From positions 1 through 64,000 of the forward strand of contig DASXHD010000058.1 of assembly GCA_036488725.1 (NCBI GenBank): DNA of 64,000 nt. Direction: 5' to 3'. Made by a program: the position numbers and the translations under genes. Below the pieces are notes generated by a model that was given only the letters and a program-made list of their open reading frames with translations, ran no database searches and was not told the DNA's origin. Positions 57,744-64,000 of the stretch are shown in pieces (position 1 is the first letter of the stretch; the number at the start of each line of letters is the position of its first letter). The DNA comes from DASXHD01 sp036488725 (GTDB lineage Bacteria > Myxococcota_A > Polyangia > Polyangiales > Polyangiaceae).

Positions 57744-59429
57744 ATGAAGCGCCGCGGTTGGATTTTGGCGGTTTTTCTTTTGTTCGGCTGCGGTGACGAC
57801 TCGTCGCCCGCGCCGGACGCGTCGACGGATGCGCCGAGCGGAGATTCACCGAGCGCCGACGCCGGCCCGGTCGTTCCGACGGTGTCGTCGTGGGTCGGCA
57901 CGAACGTCGCGGCGGATCTCACGCGCGTCGACGTCACGTATCAGCTCGCGCCATTCGACACGGCCGCGAACCAAATGGACGCGAACGGTTACCCAGTCGC
58001 CGGCGCGTCCGGAAAGAGCTCGACCGACATCGGGTTCGTTCTGCCGTCGGGCACGTACAAGATCGCGTACGTCGGAACCGGCACGCTCACGGTCTCCGGC
58101 ATCGGCAAGCTCGACGGCGCCTGGACGCAAGCCTCGGGCGAAAATCGCAACACGGTGACCATCACCGGCACGCCCGGCGCGTTCGGAAATTTTCTGACCC
58201 TCCAAATCACCAACGGCAGCGGTCAGACGGTCACTGGCGTGCGCCTTCTTTATCCGGGTTACGACTACGACGCGCCGCCGCTGTTTTTGACGCAATTCAT
58301 CGCATTGCTGAAGCCGTTTCGCGCGCTTCGGTTCATGGATTGGGAGGCGACGAACGGCAGCACGATCGCCAATTGGTCCGACCGCCCCGCGTCGGCGCAT
58401 TACGGAAAATCGCCGAACGGAGAGCCGTGGGAGCACATCGTCGAGCTCGTGAACGAGACGGGCAAAGACTGTTGGGTGACCGTGCCCGAGCACGCCGACG
58501 ACGCGTACATGCATTCACTCGCTCAGTTCTTGCGCGCGAATCTGGATTTCACGCGCATCGACTCTGCGCGCCAGGCGCAAGGCTTCATGACGCCGTTTCA
58601 AGTCATCGTCGAAGACTCCAATGAAACGTGGAATCAAGGTTTCACGGCTTATGCAACTTTCGCCGCGATCGCGAAAGGAAACGCGACGCGCTACACAGGC
58701 AAATATACCGGCTCGTTCGGACCTTCTTGGATGACGGGAAACGCCGCGCTCATGCAGGTCGCGCAGGTCCACGGCGACAGGCTCGTCGACATCGGCAACG
58801 TCTTCAAACAAGACTTCACCGACAAGGCGAGCGTGATTCATCCGGTTTTGTCGGGCTGGGCGCTCGGCCCGGGGTATAGCGACGAGTCGCTGACCTTCAT
58901 CGCCGCGAACTACGGCGACCCGAAAAATTACGTCTCTTACGTCGCGATCGCCCCGTATTTCGCGACGGCCGACGACACGACGACGGGCAGCCTCGCGACC
59001 CTCTTTCCGGCGATGACACAGAATTTCACATCGACCGCCTCGACGATGCAAGACTTCGTCAAGCTCGGCGCGCAATACGGCATTCCGATCGCCGCGTACG
59101 AAGGCGGTCAGTCGCTCACCGGCACTACGAATTTGACGATCAAACACCTCGCGCAATCCGACGTGCGAATGCACGATACGTACGTTCAATATCTGCAATT
59201 CTGGAAAACCAACTTCGGCTCCTCGCTCTTCATGCACTTTTCTCTCGCCGGCACGCTCGGTCTTCCGGAAAATATTTATCAATATGGATTTTGGGGATCG
59301 ATCGCGTCGACCCAGGTCGATCCGACCACGTGCGGCGACAACCTGCCGACGCTGATTGGGACTGAAGACCCCAAGACCGAATCGAGCCACTGCCCGAAGT
59401 ACCGCGCGCTCGCCGAGCAGGTGCCCTGA
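57744..59429 (+). CDS. GH-clan-A-like lipoprotein (cellulose-binding-annotated family)
   Basis: The protein has 561 aa. The lipid Cys is at 16 (LFGC), followed by GDD, a Ser/Asp/Pro stalk, a beta-sandwich of ~120 residues, and a TIM-barrel-like domain. Conserved segments are WSDRP, VELVNETGKDCWVTVPEHADDAY, VEDSNETWNQGF and AAYEGGQS. NE and the late EGG fit the acid/base and nucleophile Glu of clan GH-A, as in large lipoproteins often labelled cellulose-binding. Codon usage is more A/T-rich than elsewhere (for example around 59270-59300). It likely acts on polysaccharide outside the cell. Confidence 0.7.
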   Translation: MKRRGWILAVFLLFGCGDDSSPAPDASTDAPSGDSPSADAGPVVPTVSSWVGTNVAADLTRVDVTYQLAPFDTAANQMDANGYPVAGASGKSSTDIGFVLPSGTYKIAYVGTGTLTVSGIGKLDGAWTQASGENRNTVTITGTPGAFGNFLTLQITNGSGQTVTGVRLLYPGYDYDAPPLFLTQFIALLKPFRALRFMDWEATNGSTIANWSDRPASAHYGKSPNGEPWEHIVELVNETGKDCWVTVPEHADDAYMHSLAQFLRANLDFTRIDSARQAQGFMTPFQVIVEDSNETWNQGFTAYATFAAIAKGNATRYTGKYTGSFGPSWMTGNAALMQVAQVHGDRLVDIGNVFKQDFTDKASVIHPVLSGWALGPGYSDESLTFIAANYGDPKNYVSYVAIAPYFATADDTTTGSLATLFPAMTQNFTSTASTMQDFVKLGAQYGIPIAAYEGGQSLTGTTNLTIKHLAQSDVRMHDTYVQYLQFWKTNFGSSLFMHFSLAGTLGLPENIYQYGFWGSIASTQVDPTTCGDNLPTLIGTEDPKTESSHCPKYRALAEQVP

Positions 59430-59431
59430 CC

Positions 59432-60352
59432 TCAGCCGAGGATGTGAAGCCCGCTCGCGCCGCTCAGGCCGTCCAGCAGCGAAGACCACGTCGCGCCGTC
59501 GTCTTCGGATACGTAGAGACGGCCCGATCGATCAATCGCTGCGACGGTCGCGTCGCGGGTCGCGATGCAGCACGTGTCGGCGCTGCCCGCCGTCCACTTC
59601 GGCATGCCGAGCGGCTCGTCGCTGTCGATCGGGCGGCGATAGATCGCGCCGTCTTTCGCGAACGGGCCCGTGGCCGTCGAGACGAAGAGGTCGTTTCTTC
59701 CGAAGGCGACGCCGACGCAGTGGAGGGCGTGAAAGCCGCGAGCTTCGACGTTCCACGTCGCGCCGGCGTCGCGGCTCACGCATAGCCCGACGGCCGCCGC
59801 GGCGATCGCGACGTCGGGCCGCGTCGGGTGGGCGAGGACTTGATGAACGTCGCTCTCGACGTCGACCGTCGGGCGCCAAGTCGCGCCGGCGTCGGTCGAG
59901 CGCGCGATTCCGCCGACGTGCACGTTCGCGAGAAGCACGCCGTCGCACGTCGCGGTGATGGAGCGAACGCCGAGCGGCGGTCCGACGACTTTTCCGTCGA
60001 CGACGGCCGTGCCGGCGTACCACTCGTCGCGGCCCTCGATCGCGTCGAGCCCCGCGAGGCGGCGCAGCGCGCCGTCGTCGCCGAGGTGAAGGACGTTGGC
60101 GTCGTTCGTTCCGAGGAACACGCCGTCACGCGTCGCGACGCAACACGAGAGCTCGAATTCGCTCTTCGCGATCGTCGTCCAAGCGCCCTCGCGAGATCTC
60201 CGGCAGAGCGAATGACCTCCGACGATCGCGAGCACGCCATCGCGCCCGTCGCCCACGAGACCGCAGATCGATTCACCGGCGAGCTCGTGGCGAACGGTCT
60301 TTCCCGTGACGCACGAGAGGCCGTCGCTCCACGTGGCGATGAGGAGGGTCAT
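59432..60352 (-). CDS. BNR-repeat beta-propeller protein
   Basis: The protein has 306 aa. Repeats include SRDAGATWNVE, SEDDGATWSSL and STDAGATWRP, the SxDxGxTW Asp-box of BNR/sialidase-like propellers, plus looser repeats. There is no signal peptide, so it may be cytoplasmic, unusual for this fold. It may bind ligand or glycan-like nucleotide; no catalytic residues are evident. It overlaps the phosphotransferase gene start by 4 nt (ATGA), giving a two-gene operon. Confidence 0.7.
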   Translation of the reverse strand: MTLLIATWSDGLSCVTGKTVRHELAGESICGLVGDGRDGVLAIVGGHSLCRRSREGAWTTIAKSEFELSCCVATRDGVFLGTNDANVLHLGDDGALRRLAGLDAIEGRDEWYAGTAVVDGKVVGPPLGVRSITATCDGVLLANVHVGGIARSTDAGATWRPTVDVESDVHQVLAHPTRPDVAIAAAAVGLCVSRDAGATWNVEARGFHALHCVGVAFGRNDLFVSTATGPFAKDGAIYRRPIDSDEPLGMPKWTAGSADTCCIATRDATVAAIDRSGRLYVSEDDGATWSSLLDGLSGASGLHILG

Positions 60353-61071
60353 CGCCGCCACCCGTCGAGAAACCGGCGAAAGTCGTCGCGCGCGATCGGG
60401 TAGAGCGCGCGCCACTCGCGTTCGACCTCCCTGTTCGCGAGGTGCGCGAAATAAAAGTCGAGCAAGCGCTCGTCTTCGCCATGGAGGAGATAAGCGACGT
60501 CTCGGATGCCGGGGCCTCCGCCGACGTATTGAAAGTCGACGGCGGCGACGCGCGCGCCGTCGCGCGACCAGCAAAAGTTGGCGGGCTTCGCGTCGCCGTG
60601 CACGAAGGTTTGCCACCTCGCTTCGCGGAGCGCGCGATCGAGCGCGGGGGCGCGTGCGCGCAGCGCCGGGTCGCGCATCGCGGCGAGCTCTTCGCGCCGC
60701 GTGTCCAACTGCCAGTACGTGCCGATCGGCCAAAGGCCCTCCGGCTTCACGCCCAGAAATCGCGTGTGAAACGCGGCGAGCCACGCGAGACAGGGCTCGA
60801 GCTCGCCGTCGCGTCGCGGAAAGAGGACGTCGAGATCTTCGAGCACGATCGCGTTCGGCCGTTTGTCGATCAGCCGGGCGACGCGGCAAGCCTCGTCGCA
60901 GCGCGCCGCGTACTTCTCGTAGAACGTGGCTTCGACTTGGTACGACCGAACCTTCCGCGGATGCGCGTCGCGCGGCGGCCGAACGGTCTTCACGATCTGC
61001 GTTCGCTCGCCGTGACGCTCGCGGACGATTTCGCCGTAGCCGTCCCAAAGGGATTGAACGAGCTCACCCAC
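60349..61071 (-). CDS. aminoglycoside/choline-kinase-fold phosphotransferase
   Basis: The protein has 240 aa. The Brenner motif HGDAKPANF (His158, Asp160, Asn165) and metal Asp179 (AVDFQYV) define the APH/CHK fold. The N-terminal lobe is shortened but keeps the strand pair and a Glu in AIVLEDLD. Substrates in this group are small alcohols or sugars; none can be named. It is upstream of the BNR protein. Confidence 0.8.
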   Translation of the reverse strand: MGELVQSLWDGYGEIVRERHGERTQIVKTVRPPRDAHPRKVRSYQVEATFYEKYAARCDEACRVARLIDKRPNAIVLEDLDVLFPRRDGELEPCLAWLAAFHTRFLGVKPEGLWPIGTYWQLDTRREELAAMRDPALRARAPALDRALREARWQTFVHGDAKPANFCWSRDGARVAAVDFQYVGGGPGIRDVAYLLHGEDERLLDFYFAHLANREVEREWRALYPIARDDFRRFLDGWRR

Positions 61072-61100
61072 GCCGCCGAGCTTACCTTTACGATGGCGAA

Positions 61101-61436
61101 ATGAAGAACGTCGTTCTCTTCGCGCTCGTCATCGCCTGCCACGGACATGACGACGCGCCGACCGCGACCGCGACTGCGACCGAGACGGCGACTGCGACCG
61201 CGACCGCGACGGCGGCGGCGACCGTGTCGGCGACCGCGGCCGAAAGCTCGACTGCGGCACCGGTCGTGGCGCCGTCCGCGACCGCTCTCTCGAAGCCAGC
61301 CGGGATCGACAAACATGCGCAGCAGCACCCGATGCAGACGCTCGGGCTGCTCGGCGGCAACAAGGCGCTCGAGCGTGCGCTGAAGGACAGCGACGTTCCC
61401 ATCGGAAACCTCTCGGCGGGCTCCCGCGATCACTGA
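61101..61436 (+). CDS. small lipoprotein with Thr-Ala repeat stalk
   Basis: The protein has 111 aa. The lipid Cys is at 13 (VIAC), followed by HGHDD. Residues 19-48 are mainly Thr-Ala dipeptides, encoded by a hexamer-like repeat. The C-terminal ~45 residues have no motif (HPMQTLGLLGGNKAL). Divergent from the phosphotransferase by 29 bp. Function unknown. Confidence 0.65.
   Translation: MKNVVLFALVIACHGHDDAPTATATATETATATATATAAATVSATAAESSTAAPVVAPSATALSKPAGIDKHAQQHPMQTLGLLGGNKALERALKDSDVPIGNLSAGSRDH
61160..61220 (+). repeat. hexamer-like GCGACC repeat
   Basis: A run of about ten imperfect GCGACC/GCGACT units encodes alternating Ala and Thr in the lipoprotein stalk. The unit is two codons, so copy-number change would keep the frame. 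Confidence 0.6.
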
Positions 61437-61454
61437 TTCGGGTATGCTGGTCGC

Positions 61455-61685
61455 GTGCTCTCGCTCTGCGCGGCTTGCGGTCGTCACGTCAAAGATTCGA
61501 CTTGTCCGTTTTGCGGCGGGACCGCTGAAGCCATCGATGCACGTCGGACCGCTCGCGCCGCGCGCATCTTGATGCTCGCGGGCCTCGCGGTCGGCGCGAG
61601 CGCGTGCGGGTTCGCGAACGGCTACGGCGGGCCGCCGCCCGAAAGTCCGCGGAGCACCGCTCCGGCGGACGCCGGCGCCGACTGA
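61455..61685 (+). CDS. small zinc-ribbon membrane or lipid-anchored protein
   Basis: The protein has 76 aa from a GTG at 61455. The N-terminus has a zinc-ribbon-like CAACGRHV and CPFCGG (four Cys). A hydrophobic helix follows (about 36-48), ending GASACGF, which resembles a lipobox inside a type-II-like anchor. Many myxobacterial genomes have small proteins of this build. The tail is Pro/Ala/Asp-rich. It overlaps the next gene by one base (TGATG). Confidence 0.6.
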   Translation: MLSLCAACGRHVKDSTCPFCGGTAEAIDARRTARAARILMLAGLAVGASACGFANGYGGPPPESPRSTAPADAGAD

Positions 61686-62320
61686 TGCGCGGCGCGTTCG
61701 TCATGCTCGTCGCGACGGCATCGTGTCAGCTCGTCTGGCCGATTCGCGAAGAGACCGACGACGCGGACGCATCGGATGCGACGACGCTGCCCGACGCGAG
61801 CGACGCGGAGCCAGACGCGTTCGACGACGCCGGCGACGCGAGCGACGCGCCCGTGAACCTCGTCGCGAACGCGAGCTTCGAAGACGGCCTGCTCAGCGCC
61901 GGATGCGGCTCGAGCTGGACGTTCGTCAACGGCGTCACGAGCAAGCAGCCGTCGTCGATCGCTCACTCCGGTCAGCACTCTTGCGAGATCTGCGTGAGCA
62001 CGCCGCAGGGCTCCGTCTCGCAGATCATCCCGCTCGGCCTCGACGCGGGCGCGTCGTTCGGGTACGGCGCGTGGATCGCGCCGGTGCCGCCGGACTCGTC
62101 CGAAAAGGGCGTGGCGCAGCTCTCGATTCATACGGTGCTGCCCGATGGCGGCGGCAAATACACGTCGAACGTCGTGTCGGCGATCTCCGACGGCGGTTGG
62201 GTGCAGCTGTTTCAAACCGAGACCGTCGCGCAGCCGATCGATTCGGTCACCATCCAGATCGCGCACGGCCTCGACGCGGGCTGCGTCCTCGTCGACGACG
62301 CGTTCGTCTACGTCGAGTGA
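61685..62320 (+). CDS. lipoprotein with CBM-like domain
   Basis: The protein has 211 aa. The signal ends TASC (lipid Cys14). An Asp/Ala/Ser stalk (about 22-55) leads to a jelly-roll-like domain beginning NLVANASFEDG and closing VLVDDAFVYVE, the pattern of carbohydrate-binding modules of the CBM4/9 or DUF642 type. It is coupled to the zinc-ribbon gene. Glycan binding at the surface is inferred. Overlaps the convergent gene at 62308 by 13 bp. Confidence 0.7.
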   Translation: MRGAFVMLVATASCQLVWPIREETDDADASDATTLPDASDAEPDAFDDAGDASDAPVNLVANASFEDGLLSAGCGSSWTFVNGVTSKQPSSIAHSGQHSCEICVSTPQGSVSQIIPLGLDAGASFGYGAWIAPVPPDSSEKGVAQLSIHTVLPDGGGKYTSNVVSAISDGGWVQLFQTETVAQPIDSVTIQIAHGLDAGCVLVDDAFVYVE

Positions 62321-62970
62321 CGTTCGATCAGCGTGACGACGCCGGCGACCATGAGCGTCGGGCTCGTGAAGCTCGCGCTCACGTTCGCGGGCTCCGCCGT
62401 CACGGTCGTCTCGAAATCGCGCGCCCACATTTGCGTCGGGTACTTCGTGCGCGGGCCGACGGGGCCGAGCGGCGACCCGAACGTCTGCTCACCCGATGCG
62501 AGCCGCGCCATCGCGTCGAGCGCGCGCCACATGTCGAATTCGGCGATCACCTGCTCGCTCGCCGGGCGACGCTCATCCTGCCACGCGTGGAAAATCAAAG
62601 AGCCGTCGCGAATCCAGAGGCCGGCGGCTTTTTCTTGGCGGTACGAGATCCAGCCCTTCATCTCCTCGTGCACGCCGAACGACGCGAGCAATTTTTTCGA
62701 CGTGACGAAGAGCGGATCGCGCAGCACGTAGGCGTCGAGCTCGTCGCGGAATTCCAAAACGTGAAAGGCGACCTCGCCGCTTCGAAAGCCGGACCAACAC
62801 GTCCCCGTGAGGCGAAGCATCAGCGCGCGCGGCCGGAGCTTTTCGTAAGCGTCCTCGTCGGGCACGACGATGCCGACCGCGCGTGCACGCTCGCGGAGGA
62901 GCGGCAGCACCGCCTTCATCATCGGGCCGAGCTGCAAATCGAAATGGTACCCGGCGATTCGGTCGTTCAT
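62308..62970 (-). CDS. hypothetical soluble protein
   Basis: The protein has 220 aa with a balanced alpha/beta composition and conserved-looking Trp and Cys (GTCWSGF, GWISYRQE, FHAWQDER). No signal peptide or helix is seen, so it is probably cytoplasmic. I do not recognise the family. It is convergent with the CBM lipoprotein. Confidence 0.6.
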   Translation of the reverse strand: MNDRIAGYHFDLQLGPMMKAVLPLLRERARAVGIVVPDEDAYEKLRPRALMLRLTGTCWSGFRSGEVAFHVLEFRDELDAYVLRDPLFVTSKKLLASFGVHEEMKGWISYRQEKAAGLWIRDGSLIFHAWQDERRPASEQVIAEFDMWRALDAMARLASGEQTFGSPLGPVGPRTKYPTQMWARDFETTVTAEPANVSASFTSPTLMVAGVVTLIERHST

Positions 62971-63001
62971 CGTCGCGCGAGTGTACGCGATGTTTTCCGT
63001 T

Positions 63002-63634
63002 TCACTTCTTCCCGGGAGCCGTCGCGGCGGGACCTGCCGTGGCGGCGGGCGGAGACACGCTCACGGTGCGGCTCGCCATCGCGGCGAAGAGAACGGTCGC
63101 CGCGCGACGGGCCGTTGGTTTGAAGCCGGTGAATTTCGCTTTGCCGGACATCTTGTCGGGGGCGCCGCCTGGCGCGATGAGCGTGATGACGCCGTCGTCG
63201 CCGATGTGGATCGTTCCGCCGCCGATCGCGAGCGCGTCCTTGTCGTCGAACTTGGCGTGCTTGCCGCCGATGACGTCGACGTTGCCGTCGGCCGCGACCG
63301 TGACGAGCGTCTTGCCGTCGGCGTCGACGAGCTCGGCGCCGGAAAACTTCGCGAGCGTCTTACCGTCGGCGACGATCGAGCCGTCGTCTTTGAGCTCGAT
63401 CGGCGCGCTCTTCGGCAGGACGAGCTTCATCGCTGTGACGACGAGCGGCGGGTTCGCCGGAGCCGTCGCCGCCGTCGCGACCGAAGCCGACGCCGTCGCG
63501 GTCGCCGATGCGGGAGCCGAAGCCGATGGCGTCGTCGCCCCGCTCGATGCGCCGCCGCCGCCGCCGCACGCGAACGCGAAAACACCTGCCGTCGTCAGCA
63601 CCGCAATCGTCACCCACTTGCCCGTTTGGTTCAT
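63002..63634 (-). CDS. lipoprotein with Ala/Thr/Ser stalk and beta-rich domain
   Basis: The protein has 210 aa. The lipid Cys is at 23 (VFAFAC), then a Gly run and a stalk of Ala, Ser and Thr (about 32-62). The mature domain has repeated D-G-x-hydrophobic turns (KDDGSIVADGKTL, DADGKTLVTVAADGNVDVIGG, IGDDGVITLIAPGG), a solenoid-like beta pattern. Function unknown. It lies 25 bp upstream of nothing recognised on the minus strand other than the gene at 62308. Confidence 0.7.
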   Translation of the reverse strand: MNQTGKWVTIAVLTTAGVFAFACGGGGGASSGATTPSASAPASATATASASVATAATAPANPPLVVTAMKLVLPKSAPIELKDDGSIVADGKTLAKFSGAELVDADGKTLVTVAADGNVDVIGGKHAKFDDKDALAIGGGTIHIGDDGVITLIAPGGAPDKMSGKAKFTGFKPTARRAATVLFAAMASRTVSVSPPAATAGPAATAPGKK

Positions 63635-63659
63635 GGGCGGCCTTGTACCACGCGCGGCC

Positions 63660-64000
63660 TCACCGATTGAGCGCCATCATCTCTGGGTAGTGATAGACGC
63701 GCGACTCGGCGGGCGTGCTCGACGCGGTCGCGACCATCGCCTTCGCGATTTGCTCGACGGTGATCGATTTGTACTTCGCGGGCGTCACGAACGAAAACGC
63801 CGGGAGCACTTTCTCGAGCACCCACGGCGTGTGCTGCGATCCGATGATGAGCGCCGGGCGAAAGATGCTCACGACCTCGGGCCCTTGCTCCTTCACCGCC
63901 TCCTCGGCCTCGCCTTTCACGCGCGCGTAGCGCGTCATTCCCGATCCGGTCGGCGCCGCGGCCGGATTCGCGCCGGCCGCGGACATGAACGCCAGGTGCT
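63660..64000 (-). CDS. NAD(P)-binding oxidoreductase, truncated by window edge
   Basis: The frame runs off the window, so the N-terminus is missing. The visible 113 residues fit the C-terminal half of an HTATIP2-like short Rossmann protein: HLAFMSAAGAN, catalytic-type YARVKGEAE (YxxxK), IFRPALIIG, then TVEQIAKAMV. This predicts a cytoplasmic NADP-dependent oxidoreductase. The substrate is unknown. It is convergent with nothing in view; the next gene on the same strand is the lipoprotein at 63002, 25 bp downstream. Confidence 0.75.
   Translation of the reverse strand, partial: HLAFMSAAGANPAAAPTGSGMTRYARVKGEAEEAVKEQGPEVVSIFRPALIIGSQHTPWVLEKVLPAFSFVTPAKYKSITVEQIAKAMVATASSTPAESRVYHYPEMMALNR

Noticed and set aside
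1..64000. tRNA, rRNA, CRISPR, insertion sequences, toxin-antitoxin or phage genes
   Set aside because: I found no direct-repeat arrays, no transposase or integrase motifs and no tRNA-like cloverleaf; G+C-rich repeats are coding low-complexity stalks.

Overview
This is 64 kb of densely packed, very G+C-rich bacterial chromosome. It most likely comes from a myxobacterium (Myxococcota, Polyangiales-like). Supporting marks are a MYXO-CTERM-type tail (gene at 1470-1883), three Hanks-type Ser/Thr kinases, PEGA/TPR proteins, bacterial enhancer-binding proteins, a DUF6184 lipoprotein, and about 21 predicted lipoproteins, many with an Asp/Ala/Ser-rich stalk after the lipobox Cys. The taxonomic assignment is inference from gene content. 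I see no rRNA, tRNA, CRISPR, transposase or phage genes.

Layout. 1-393: non-coding, with a strong hairpin and a 16-bp palindrome. 394-1883: lipoprotein, outer-membrane barrel and MYXO-CTERM protein. 1911-5849: EamA transporter, then a Ser/Thr kinase followed 28 bp later by a TerB/PPP phosphatase. 6068-6434: short-chain dehydrogenase remnant. 7112-18341: two copies of a cassette of transmembrane Ser/Thr kinase + TPR/PEGA membrane protein + large lipoprotein, in different gene orders, separated by a TIM-barrel-like lipoprotein, a small basic DNA-binding-like protein and an O-methyltransferase. 18347-20347: DUF6184 lipoprotein, a DUF2231 membrane protein ending in a haem-c motif, and a membrane PDZ protein. 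20466-23346: a two-gene operon of an SDR and a fused salicylyl/2-aminobenzoyl-CoA monooxygenase-reductase. 23363-27087: two tandem Cys-rich lipoproteins, a membrane protein and an RCC1-repeat lipoprotein. 27127-29730: LbH acetyltransferase, GFA-type protein with a Lys/Ala tail, and MgtE. 29789-35654: two sulfatase-superfamily proteins with Thr at the nucleophile position, a lipoprotein and a YkgJ-like protein. 35688-43151: lipoproteins, MBL-like protein, FadL-like barrel, AmpG-like MFS, a frameshifted PD40 lipoprotein, peroxiredoxin-like protein and GNAT.

43158-50434 is a dense signalling island: three histidine kinases, a full NtrC-type regulator, a receiver-less enhancer-binding protein, a lone receiver, and a receiver fused to DUF2007. 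50543-64000 is mixed: ferritin-like diiron protein, class I amidotransferase, beta-propeller proteins, PLD-like protein, VanZ-like protein, histidine phosphatase, a GH-clan-A-like lipoprotein, aminoglycoside-phosphotransferase-fold kinase and several lipoproteins, ending in a truncated NAD(P)-binding protein.

Together the genes describe envelope-centred signalling: membrane kinases and sigma-54 two-component systems beside a large outer-membrane lipoproteome. Genes are tightly packed. Co-directional neighbours often overlap by 4 nt (ATGA or GTGA) or 1 nt (TGATG), and convergent pairs abut or overlap with no room for a terminator. Start codons (many GTG, some TTG) are the least certain part of this annotation.
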